Part shown: in pieces, positions 25,140 through 32,577 of the stretch | How the letters are laid out: the number at the start of each line of letters is the position of its first letter | How positions within the stretch are numbered: the first letter of the stretch is position 1 | Source: Cupriavidus sp. | GTDB taxonomy: Bacteria > Pseudomonadota > Gammaproteobacteria > Burkholderiales > Burkholderiaceae | Length of the DNA stretch: 50,069 nt | Assembly (NCBI GenBank): GCA_031181345.1 | Contig: JAPSLC010000039.1 | Coordinates: 1-50,069, forward strand | Direction: 5' to 3' | Notes under the pieces: generated by a model | Databases searched by the model: none | Seen by the model: only the letters and a program-made list of their open reading frames with translations | What the model was told of the DNA's origin: nothing | Position numbers and translations under genes: made by a program

Positions 25140-25235
25140 TTACGCTCCTCGGCGTTTAAACGCACCTGTTTACCGATTAAATATAGCCCAATTTTATAAA
25201 AATTATTTAAACATCACATTTCAATGATCCCACGG
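25140..25235 (-). promoter_or_regulatory. AT-rich promoter region with 12-bp palindrome ahead of the Fic gene
   Basis: GCGTTTAAACGC at 25152-25163 is a perfect palindrome just upstream of the Fic ribosome site. Beyond it, 25164-25225 is strikingly AT-rich, including TATATT and TTTATA, in otherwise GC-rich DNA. The palindrome overlaps where a transcript leader would begin and is a candidate operator for autoregulation. Confidence 0.5.
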
Positions 25236-25679
25236 CGTTCACCGGGTCAGTTTTCGCCCGCCGACGACGCGCGTCATGCGGTCCTCAGAACGGCGTTTTT
25301 CGGGTGGGCTCGGCAAAGCAGGTAAACTACCGCCCGTTCGCCGCACCGGGGTCGACCCGGAACATGCCTTCACCGTCCGCCCTGCCACAGCGGGAACGAC
25401 GCGCGAGGTGGGCGCCGGCGAACCCAGCCTCCGGGCCTTCGGGCCCACCCTCGCGGCGCCGGACCGTCCGGCACCGCACAGGCTTGCCCGGCTCCACTGC
25501 CGGCATTCGCCGCCAGCAAGGCAACGTCGCCCACTTCGACCTTCGCCCGGGACACGCGCCAGCGCGCACGTCCCGATGACGACCCGCGTGCCCGCGCGGG
25601 ACTGGTACCGCAGGCCATCGGCCTGACGGATTCGCCGGCGCCCCACGCGCCGGACGGGTCCGACCTCGGAGGACAATCC
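25236..25679. other. Gene-free GC-rich stretch before the porin
   Basis: About 440 bp with no convincing gene on either strand. The only structure noted is a perfect 7-bp hairpin, CCGGCGC-CCCAC-GCGCCGG (25635-25653), ending 16 bases before the porin GGAGGA ribosome site. It would lie in the porin mRNA leader and could modulate translation. The porin promoter itself was not identified. Confidence 0.4.
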
Positions 25680-26771
25680 ATGAAGAAGACAGCCAGCCCC
25701 TGGCTGCTGGCGGCCGGGCTGTTGCCCGTCGCCGCTCTCCCCGGCGCCGCGCAAGCCGAGCCCGGCGTCACGCTGTACGGCATCGTCAGTTCGGCGGTGC
25801 GCTACACCTCGAATCTGGACGGCCATCACAACGATCAGGTCGGGCTGGTTTCCGGCGGCATGGTCGGCAGCCGCTTCGGCCTGAAGGGCGACGAAGACCT
25901 CGGCGGCGGCAATCACGCGATCTTCCAGCTCGAAGCGGGCGTGGGCAGCGACGACGGCCGCCTTGGCTACAACGCGTTCTTCGGCCGGCAGGCCTATGTC
26001 GGCCTCAAGGGCGACTGGGGCAGCCTGACGTTCGGACGCCAGTACAACGCGCTGAACAATATCGGCTGGGCCTTCAATCCGCTCGACCAGGGCTGGGGCA
26101 ACTTCTGGTCGGACCCGCTGTACCTGGGCGGCGACATCTTCATCCAGGACTACCGCATCAACAACAGCGTGGTCTACCAGCACACGATGGGCCCGCTGAC
26201 GGTGCAGCTGGACTACGGCGCCGGCGAGCAGCCGGGCAGCATGGTCCGCGGCACCACGCTCGGCGGCGGCGCGCTGTACCAGCAAGGCGCGGTCGCGTTC
26301 GGCGTCGCCTACGACCAGCGCAAGAACGACGACGGCAGCGGCACGGTGCGCAACTACACGGTCGGCGGTTCGTATGCGTTCGGCAAGGCCAAGGCGTTCA
26401 TTGGCCACATGGGCCGGCGCGAATCGGCCAACGATGCGCGCTACGCGATCGCCTTCGCGGGGCTGGGCTATCAGCTGACGCCGGCGCTGCACCTGTCGGG
26501 TGCGTACTACCGCTACTGGCAGAACGGCAACGTCGCCACGCAGTTCCAGGACGTGCCGATGCCGCTGGGCAGCGGCAATGCCGACAGCATTGCGGTGGTG
26601 GCCGACTATGCGCTATCGAAGCGCACCCATGTCTACGTCGAGGCCGATGCCGCCCGTGCACGCGGCGGCGCGGTCGGGCGCGAGACCGAGTACTGGGCCG
26701 GCACGCCCGCGCTCGATGTCGACAGCACCACGCGCATCGGCGTGATGGTCGGCATGCGTCATCACTTCTGA
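25680..26771 (+). CDS. General outer-membrane porin (Burkholderiales type)
   Basis: This 363-residue porin has a signal peptide MKKTASPWLLAAGLLP...AAQA, a mature start EPGVTLYGIVSSAV, and alternating beta-strand sequence. It shows the family motif SRFGLKGDEDLGGGNHAIFQLEAG, the loop-flanking FFGRQAYVGLKGDWGSLTFGRQYN, and a C-terminal aromatic residue (MRHHF) that marks beta-barrel insertion. Members are trimeric 16-stranded channels for small solutes. A GGAGGA ribosome site precedes ATG 25680. The gene ends 10 bp inside the convergent transporter gene. Confidence 0.93.
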   Translation: MKKTASPWLLAAGLLPVAALPGAAQAEPGVTLYGIVSSAVRYTSNLDGHHNDQVGLVSGGMVGSRFGLKGDEDLGGGNHAIFQLEAGVGSDDGRLGYNAFFGRQAYVGLKGDWGSLTFGRQYNALNNIGWAFNPLDQGWGNFWSDPLYLGGDIFIQDYRINNSVVYQHTMGPLTVQLDYGAGEQPGSMVRGTTLGGGALYQQGAVAFGVAYDQRKNDDGSGTVRNYTVGGSYAFGKAKAFIGHMGRRESANDARYAIAFAGLGYQLTPALHLSGAYYRYWQNGNVATQFQDVPMPLGSGNADSIAVVADYALSKRTHVYVEADAARARGGAVGRETEYWAGTPALDVDSTTRIGVMVGMRHHF

Positions 26772-28426
26772 GCGCCCTGAGTGCGCTGAGTGCGCTGAGC
26801 GTTCCGAGCGCTGCGCTGGCCGCGGAACAGCAGCCAGCGCTCGATCCCCTCGAAGGCGCCCTGCGCCAGCAGCGCAAGCAACGCCGAGGGGATCGCGCCG
26901 GCCAGCAGCAGCGTGTCGTCGTTGAGCGCGAGGCCGGTGGCGATGCGTTCGCCATAGCCGCCGGCGCCGACGAAGGCGGCCACGGTCGCCGTGCCGACGC
27001 TGATCACCACCGCGGTCTTGATGCCGGCGAGAATCACCGGCATCGCCAGCGGCAATTCCACATGACGCAGGCGCTGGCGGGCGGTCAGCCCCAGCGCGCG
27101 GCCCGCGTCCGACAGGCCGACCGGCACCTGCTGCAGCCCCGTGCAGGTATTGCGCACGATCGGCAGCAAGGCGTAGAGAAACAGCGCGACCATCGCGGGC
27201 CACAGGCCGATGCGGCCGAGCAGCGGAATCAGCCCTGCCAGCAGCGCGAGCGACGGCACCGTCTGCAGCATGCCGGCGACGGCCAGCACCACCTGCCCCA
27301 GCCGCCGCCGGCGCGCCGCGACGACGCCCAACGGCACGCCGACCACCACCGCGGCGCCGACCGCGCCGGCCACCAGCGCCAGATGCTGGCGGGTCAGCCG
27401 CCAGGTATCGGGCCCCAGCAAGGTGCCGAGCAGCCCTGCCCGCTTGTCCGCTGACTTCGTCGCTGACTTGTCCCCCGCGGCGCCATCGCCCGCCAGAAAG
27501 CGCCGCGCCACCGAGGCGAAGCTGGCGCCGTCCAGCTCGGCTTGCGCGTTCATCGCGGTCATGCGCTCGCCGTCGATGCGGCCCTCGAGCCCGGCGATCG
27601 CGCGCCATGCGGCCGGGTGGCGCAGCGGCACGTCGAGCCGGTACAGCACGATGGCGTCGTAGCGCGGAAACGCGTGGCGGTCGTCATCGAGCACGCGCAG
27701 CCGATAGGCGCGGATCTTGGCGTCGGTCGAATAGATGTCGATCGCATCGACCTGTCCGGCCGCCAGCGCTTCGTAGGCGATGCCGTGGTCCAGCCCGACC
27801 GGCTGCTGCGGCAGGCCGTAGCGGGTGGCCAGCGTGGGCCAGCCGTCGGCGCGGCCGAGGAATTCGTGCGACAGGCCGAGCCGCAGTCCCGGTGCCTGGG
27901 CCAGGTCCGACAGCGTGCGCAGGTTGGCAGGTGCCGCGGCGGCCTGCGGGTCCTTGCCGCCCTTGCCGCTCTCGCCGCGCACCGCGATCGCATAGGTGTT
28001 CTGGAAACCGAACGGCACCGCCGCGCCCAGGCCCAGCGGCGCGAGCGCGGCATGGATCTGGGCCAGCGTCGCGGTGGGCGGCAGCCTCAAGAGCTCGGCG
28101 GCGACGGTGCCGGTGTAGTCGGGATACAGGTCGATGCTGCCGGCGCGCAGCGCGGCGAAGACGATCGCGGTATTGCCCAGGCCCGTCAGGTGGCGCGCTG
28201 GTCCGGCCGTTGCCGCGGTCTGGGCCAGGATTTCGCCGAGGATATAGGACTCGGTGAAGCGCTTGGAACCGATCTTCAACGGGGCGTTGTCGGCCGATGG
28301 ATCGCCTTGCGCCCAGCTGGCGGGGGGCACGCCGCAGAACATCAGCAGCGCCGCAAGCTGGACCAGCAGCTTGCCCGGCAGCGCACGCAACAGCGGGCCA
28401 AAGGACCGGCCGCTTGATTCCCTCAT
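26762..28426 (-). CDS. Glycine-betaine/osmoprotectant-type ABC permease fused to its binding protein
   Basis: This 554-residue fusion starts with a signal-like segment (LVQLAALLMFCGVPPASWAQG) and an OpuAC/ProX-type binding domain (about residues 50-310, LKIGSKRFTESYILGEILAQT...IDLYPDYTGTVAAELL). A membrane permease domain with about five segments and the ABC coupling loop (DAGRALGLTARQRLRHVELPLAMPVILAG) follows at about 335-540. Domain order is binding protein first, permease second. The ATG at 28426, with GGAG upstream, is preferred to the ATG ten codons earlier. No ATPase gene is present in the window, so the energising subunit must be encoded elsewhere. The likely substrate is a quaternary ammonium or related compound. 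Confidence 0.88.
   Translation of the reverse strand: MRESSGRSFGPLLRALPGKLLVQLAALLMFCGVPPASWAQGDPSADNAPLKIGSKRFTESYILGEILAQTAATAGPARHLTGLGNTAIVFAALRAGSIDLYPDYTGTVAAELLRLPPTATLAQIHAALAPLGLGAAVPFGFQNTYAIAVRGESGKGGKDPQAAAAPANLRTLSDLAQAPGLRLGLSHEFLGRADGWPTLATRYGLPQQPVGLDHGIAYEALAAGQVDAIDIYSTDAKIRAYRLRVLDDDRHAFPRYDAIVLYRLDVPLRHPAAWRAIAGLEGRIDGERMTAMNAQAELDGASFASVARRFLAGDGAAGDKSATKSADKRAGLLGTLLGPDTWRLTRQHLALVAGAVGAAVVVGVPLGVVAARRRRLGQVVLAVAGMLQTVPSLALLAGLIPLLGRIGLWPAMVALFLYALLPIVRNTCTGLQQVPVGLSDAGRALGLTARQRLRHVELPLAMPVILAGIKTAVVISVGTATVAAFVGAGGYGERIATGLALNDDTLLLAGAIPSALLALLAQGAFEGIERWLLFRGQRSARNAQRTQRTQGAQK
26770..26814. repeat. 9-bp tandem repeat at the porin/transporter junction
   Basis: Five degenerate 9-bp units of the form GAGTGCGCT, two of them identical, run across the convergent gene ends. 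On the minus strand they encode the last repeated residues (RNAQRTQRTQGAQK) of the transporter. Confidence 0.7.
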
Positions 28427-28567
28427 CCGTTTTCTCCAGGCGCACGATCGGCCCATGATAGCGACCCGCCGCCGGGCCGGTCCTCAGTTCGATCCATGAG
28501 ATCGAGGCTCGGGCGCAGAAGCGTATGCCGAAATAGTATTTGCCTTTAGCATCATAAGCGCGCAAGA

Positions 28568-28582
28568 ATGCGCTATACGCAT
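28568..28582. promoter_or_regulatory. LysR-type T-N11-A operator
   Basis: ATGCG-CTATA-CGCAT is a perfect 5-bp-arm dyad that contains T-N11-A in the canonical register. It lies 22 bp before the LysR start, in the gap shared with the leftward transporter gene, so it can serve autoregulation and control of the monooxygenase operon or the transporter. Confidence 0.65.
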
Positions 28583-28603
28583 AATCTATTGCCGCCCGGC
28601 ACC

Positions 28604-29638
28604 ATGGAAATCCGCCAGCTCGAAGCCTTCGCCGCAGTGATGTCGACCGGCAGCGTCACCGCCGCCGGCCGTCTGCTGGGCCGCTCGCAGCCGGCGATCA
28701 CACGTTCGATCCAGGAGCTGGAGAGCGAGCTCGGCTTTACGCTGTTCGCCCGCAGCGGCCCGCGCGTCAGCCCGACCGAGCGCGGCTTCCTGTTGTACGA
28801 GGAAGTCGAACCCGTGCTGCTCGGCATGCAGCAGATCCGCGCCAGCGCGGCGGTGATCGGCCGCGAAGGCAGCCGCTCGCTCAATGTGGTGGCGACGCCG
28901 GCGCTGGCCGCGGGCCTGGTGCCCGCCGCGCTGGCCGCCGATCCGGCTCTGCCCGCGCAGATCCATCTGCACAGCGCCTCGCCGGAGAAGGTCGTGCACG
29001 CCGTGCTGACGGGCGCCGCCGAAGTCGGTGTCACCAGCCTGCCGCTGGAGCATCGCGGCGTGGCGGTGCACTGGATCGGCGAGGTGCAATGCGTGGCGGC
29101 GCTGGCCGCCGACGATCCGCTGGCGGCCGCCGATACGGTGCCGCTGGCCGCCTGCGCCGAACGCGCGCTGGTGACGATGCAGAACCCCTACCGGCTGCGC
29201 CAGCTGGTGGACCGGGCGCTGCAGGACGCCGGCATCGCGGTGCCGCGCCGGATCGATACCAATACCTCGCTGAACGCGCTGGCGCTGGTGCGCGCCGGGC
29301 TCGGGCTCGCCGTGCTCGAGCCCGTCACCGCCTATGGCTTGCCGGTCGACGGCGTGGCGGTGCGGCCGATCGACGTGCCGATCCCCTTCCATTTCTGCGT
29401 GATCACCCCGCAGGGACGGCCGCCGACGCCGGCGGTGCAGAGCCTGACCGAACAACTGGCGCTGGCCGCGGCGCGGCTGTTGCCCGGCTTCGTTCGGCGC
29501 GATGGCGACAGCGTGGTGCCGCAATACGAAGGCGGCAGCGACGTCATCGGTGGCGGCGCCGTGTCCGAATCCGCCGGTGTCGGCGCGCGCCAACGCCCGC
29601 GGCCGGCCCACGCCGCCCTGTCCCGACAGAACGATTGA
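28604..29638 (+). CDS. LysR-family regulator of monooxygenase operon
   Basis: This 344-residue LysR protein starts MEIRQLEAFAAVMSTGSVTA, with the HTH in residues 3-62 (AAGRLLGRSQPAITRSIQELESELGFTLFARSGPR) and a ligand domain from about 90 to 290. The C-terminal 40 residues are low-complexity and probably unstructured. ATG 28604 is preferred to an ATG 12 codons upstream, which would overlap the operator. The gene is 21 bp before the monooxygenase and probably cotranscribed with it. Confidence 0.93.
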   Translation: MEIRQLEAFAAVMSTGSVTAAGRLLGRSQPAITRSIQELESELGFTLFARSGPRVSPTERGFLLYEEVEPVLLGMQQIRASAAVIGREGSRSLNVVATPALAAGLVPAALAADPALPAQIHLHSASPEKVVHAVLTGAAEVGVTSLPLEHRGVAVHWIGEVQCVAALAADDPLAAADTVPLAACAERALVTMQNPYRLRQLVDRALQDAGIAVPRRIDTNTSLNALALVRAGLGLAVLEPVTAYGLPVDGVAVRPIDVPIPFHFCVITPQGRPPTPAVQSLTEQLALAAARLLPGFVRRDGDSVVPQYEGGSDVIGGGAVSESAGVGARQRPRPAHAALSRQND

Positions 29639-29659
29639 TGTCCGCCTGACGTGCCCTCG

Positions 29660-31141
29660 ATGTCCACGACCGAATCCACTCTCTCTTCCGCTCCCGCCGG
29701 GCTGCCCGCGCTGGAAGCCCGTCTGCGCCAGGATCTCGCCTGGCTGGACCTGCCCGCCAAGCCCTGGGTGCCGCCGCGCCAGTTCGACGGTGCGCCGGTA
29801 CTCGACGTCGCCATCATCGGCGGCGGCATGGCGGGCCTTGCGGCCAGCGCGACGCTCAAGCATCTGGGTATCCACGCTCGCATCTTCGACCGTGCGCCGG
29901 CGGGGTTCGAAGGACCATGGGCGACCACCGCGCGCATGGAGACCTTGCGTTCGCCCAAGCAGCTGACCGGCCCGGCGCTCGGCCTGCCCGCGCTGACCTT
30001 CCGCGCCTGGTTCGAAGCGCAGTTCGGCACGGCGGCCTGGGACGCGCTCGACAAGATTCCGCGCCTGCAATGGATGGACTATCTGCGCTGGTATCGGCAG
30101 GTGCTCGATCTGGACGTGGCCAACGAGCACACCCTCGACACCGTGCTGCCGCGCGCCGACGGCCTGGTCGAGCTGCGCATGACGACGCCCGCCGGTCCGC
30201 TGCGCGTGATGGCGCGGCGCGTGGTGCTGGCCACCGGGCGCGACGGCCTGGGCGGCGCCCTGCTGCCGGCCTTCGCGCAGGACCTGCCGCGCCATCTGTG
30301 GGCCCACTCGTCCGACCCGATGGACTACCGCGTGCTGCGCGGCAAGCGGGTCGGCGTGGTCGGTGCCGGCGCTTCCGCGATGGACAGCGCCGCCACCGCG
30401 CTGGAGGCCGGGGCGGCCAGCGTCGACCTGCTGATTCGCCGCGCCGAAATTCCGCGCATCAACAAGAGCAAGGGCTCGGGCAACCCGGGACTGACGCACG
30501 GCCACTACGGCCTGCCCGATCAATGGAAATGGCGGCTGCGCCATTACATCAACAGCGAACAGGTGCCGCCGCCGCGCGGCAGCACGCTGCGGGTCTCGCG
30601 CCACGACAATGCGCGCTTCCATGTCGGCTGCCCGATTGAACGAATTGACGTCAGCAGCGACGTCCGCGGCGACACGCTTCACGTGCGCACCGCCAAGGGA
30701 CTGTTCGAGCTCGACTTCCTGCTGCTGTCGACTGGTTTTCGCGTCGATTTCGGCGCGCGCCCGGAGTTCTCGGTCATCGCGCCGCAGATCCGGCTGTGGG
30801 GCGACCGCTTCCAGCCGCCCGCCGGCCAGGAAGACCAGGAACTGCGCGATTCGCCCGACCTCGGCCCGGTGTTCGAATTCCAGGAGAAGACGCCCGGCGC
30901 CTGCCCCGGCCTGTCGCGCGTGCATTGCTTCTGCTATCCGGCCGCGCTGTCGCACGGCACGATCTCCGGCGATATCCCGGCCATCAGCGACGGCGCGCGC
31001 CGGCTGGGCCAGGGCATCGCCGCGCTGCTGTACCAGGAAGACGTCGAGACGCATTTCGCCGTCCTGCAGGCCTATGCCGAGCCGGAACTCTACGGCGACG
31101 AATGGACCCCGGCGCCGCCGCCTTCGCAATCCGGGCAATGA
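29660..31141 (+). CDS. Flavin-containing monooxygenase-like NAD(P)/FAD oxidoreductase
   Basis: This 493-residue protein has two dinucleotide-binding motifs. The FAD site is VAIIGGGMAGLAASATLKHLG at about residue 50, and the NADP site is VGVVGAGASAMDSAATALEAG at about 232. A late FLLLSTGF element fits FMO/Baeyer-Villiger-type flavoproteins. Such enzymes insert oxygen at N or S atoms or ketones. The N-terminus begins at ATG 29660; a GTG three codons earlier is also possible. The stop overlaps an ATG for the next gene (ATGA at 31138), so the two products are probably made together. The substrate is not known. Confidence 0.86.
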   Translation: MSTTESTLSSAPAGLPALEARLRQDLAWLDLPAKPWVPPRQFDGAPVLDVAIIGGGMAGLAASATLKHLGIHARIFDRAPAGFEGPWATTARMETLRSPKQLTGPALGLPALTFRAWFEAQFGTAAWDALDKIPRLQWMDYLRWYRQVLDLDVANEHTLDTVLPRADGLVELRMTTPAGPLRVMARRVVLATGRDGLGGALLPAFAQDLPRHLWAHSSDPMDYRVLRGKRVGVVGAGASAMDSAATALEAGAASVDLLIRRAEIPRINKSKGSGNPGLTHGHYGLPDQWKWRLRHYINSEQVPPPRGSTLRVSRHDNARFHVGCPIERIDVSSDVRGDTLHVRTAKGLFELDFLLLSTGFRVDFGARPEFSVIAPQIRLWGDRFQPPAGQEDQELRDSPDLGPVFEFQEKTPGACPGLSRVHCFCYPAALSHGTISGDIPAISDGARRLGQGIAALLYQEDVETHFAVLQAYAEPELYGDEWTPAPPPSQSGQ

Positions 31142-31185
31142 TGTCGCCTTGCCCTGCTGACCGCTTACTTTTCCCGCCTGACACC

Positions 31186-32355
31186 ATGACTGCTTCTTCG
31201 ACCCAAGCCAACGCCCCCGCCGGACTCGACCAGATCGACCGCCTCGCCGGCCTTGCCGCCGGCAGCGCGACGCATGCGCTGCGCCATCAGCGCGACAAGG
31301 TCGCCGTCGCCACCGAGGGCAGCTATCGCACGATGTTCGATCCGGCCCTGCCCGGCCTGACGCTGATCGAACGCCTCGCGGTCGCGTTGTACGCCGCGCG
31401 GCTGACGCCGTCGGCCGAGCTGGCCGCGCATTATCTCGATCGCCTGCAAGAGGCCGGCGCCGATGCATCGACGGTGGCCGCGGTCGATGGGGCCCATCTC
31501 GATGCGGTCGCCGATGCGCGGCTGCACGCGATGCTGGCCTTCACGCGCAAGCTGATCGAAAAGCCGGTCGAAGGCGACCGCGCCGCGCTGCTGAGCTTGC
31601 CGGCCGCCGGGCTGTCCACGCCGGAAGTCGTGACGCTGGCGCAGCTGATCGCCTTCCTGTCGTACCAGGCGCGACTGGTCGCGGGCCTGCGCGCATTGAG
31701 CGGCGCGTCGCAAGGGCAAGCACTGCCGAGCGACGTGGCGCCGGCCGCGGCGGCAACCACCAAGCCCGGCGACACCATCCGCATCAATGGCTTCACCAAC
31801 GAAGTGCTGGATTGGAAGGCCTGGCTCGACGTGGTGCCGGTCGAGCGCGCAACGCCCGAGCAGATCGCGGTGCTGGAGGAAAGCCATCCGAAGGCCAAGG
31901 TCTCCGACTACTACCTGTTCCTGGTGCACCAGCCGGAGATCCTGCGGCAGCGTTCGGCGGCGTTCAACGCGATCATGTACGCGCCCGGCGGCATGGCGCG
32001 CGCCGAGCGCGAACTGGCGAGCACCGTGGTGTCGTGCATCAATGGCTGCGTCTACTGCGCGTCGGTGCATGCGCAACGCTTCGAACAGCTGGCCAAGCGC
32101 AACGATGCGATCGCGCAGGTCTTCGACAATCCGCGCACGGCGGGCACCACCGCGCGGGAACAGGCCATCGCGCGCTTCTCGGTGGCGCTGACCGAGCATC
32201 CGGACCGCGTCGGCGCGGCCTCGCTGGCGGCGCTGCGCGAAGTTGGATTGAGCGATGCCGAGATCCTCGACGGCATTCACGCCATCGCGATCTTCGCGTG
32301 GGCGAACCGCTTGATGCTCAATCTGGGCGAGCCGGTGGCGGCGGTGCAAGCGTAA
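31186..32355 (+). CDS. Fused carboxymuconolactone-decarboxylase/alkylhydroperoxidase-like protein
   Basis: This 389-residue protein appears to be two AhpD-like units in one chain. The first is an N-terminal CMD-type domain (about residues 1-180, LTLIERLAVALYAARLTPSA). The second is a C-terminal peroxidase-related domain (about 200-389) with the redox motif Cys288-Val-Tyr-Cys291 and His295 (NGCVYCASVHAQRF). Only the second unit has CxxC. AhpD-like domains reduce peroxides through a disulfide. ATG 31186 is chosen; an ATG at 31138 overlapping the monooxygenase stop would add 16 residues. Its position directly after the monooxygenase suggests that it removes peroxide produced there or acts on its product; this is inference. 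Confidence 0.85.
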   Translation: MTASSTQANAPAGLDQIDRLAGLAAGSATHALRHQRDKVAVATEGSYRTMFDPALPGLTLIERLAVALYAARLTPSAELAAHYLDRLQEAGADASTVAAVDGAHLDAVADARLHAMLAFTRKLIEKPVEGDRAALLSLPAAGLSTPEVVTLAQLIAFLSYQARLVAGLRALSGASQGQALPSDVAPAAAATTKPGDTIRINGFTNEVLDWKAWLDVVPVERATPEQIAVLEESHPKAKVSDYYLFLVHQPEILRQRSAAFNAIMYAPGGMARAERELASTVVSCINGCVYCASVHAQRFEQLAKRNDAIAQVFDNPRTAGTTAREQAIARFSVALTEHPDRVGAASLAALREVGLSDAEILDGIHAIAIFAWANRLMLNLGEPVAAVQA

Positions 32356-32376
32356 GGGGTTGTTGGGCAGCTGCCG

Positions 32377-32543
32377 CCCTCTCCCCGACCCTCTCCCGCA
32401 AGCGGGAGAGGGAGAACACCGGCGGCACTTTCGCTTCCTCGCCCCCAAGCGAGAGTGAACAGAAGAAGAACACCGAAGGCCCTTGCTGTCGCCCCTGGTT
32501 TGCTCCCCTCGCCCGCTTGCGGGAGAGGGGCTGGGGGAGAGGG
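32377..32543. repeat. Palindromic repeat pair between convergent genes
   Basis: Two hairpins with the CCCTCTCCCGC arm (32389-32412, perfect 11-bp stem; 32505-32530, one mismatch) flank about 90 bp. Each has an outer CCCTCTCCCC-type tail, giving terminal inverted repeats of about 24 bp. Compared with the elements at 12296-12602, the hairpins lie inside and the tails outside. It sits between the CMD gene and the convergent ftsK, where it could terminate both. Confidence 0.85.
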
Positions 32544-32577
32544 CAAGCGTCGCTCGCAGACCTCCACCGTCAGCGCT

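Noticed and set aside
25239..26492. 417-codon minus-strand frame across the porin
   Set aside because: It is antisense to the porin and has no motif or plausible composition.
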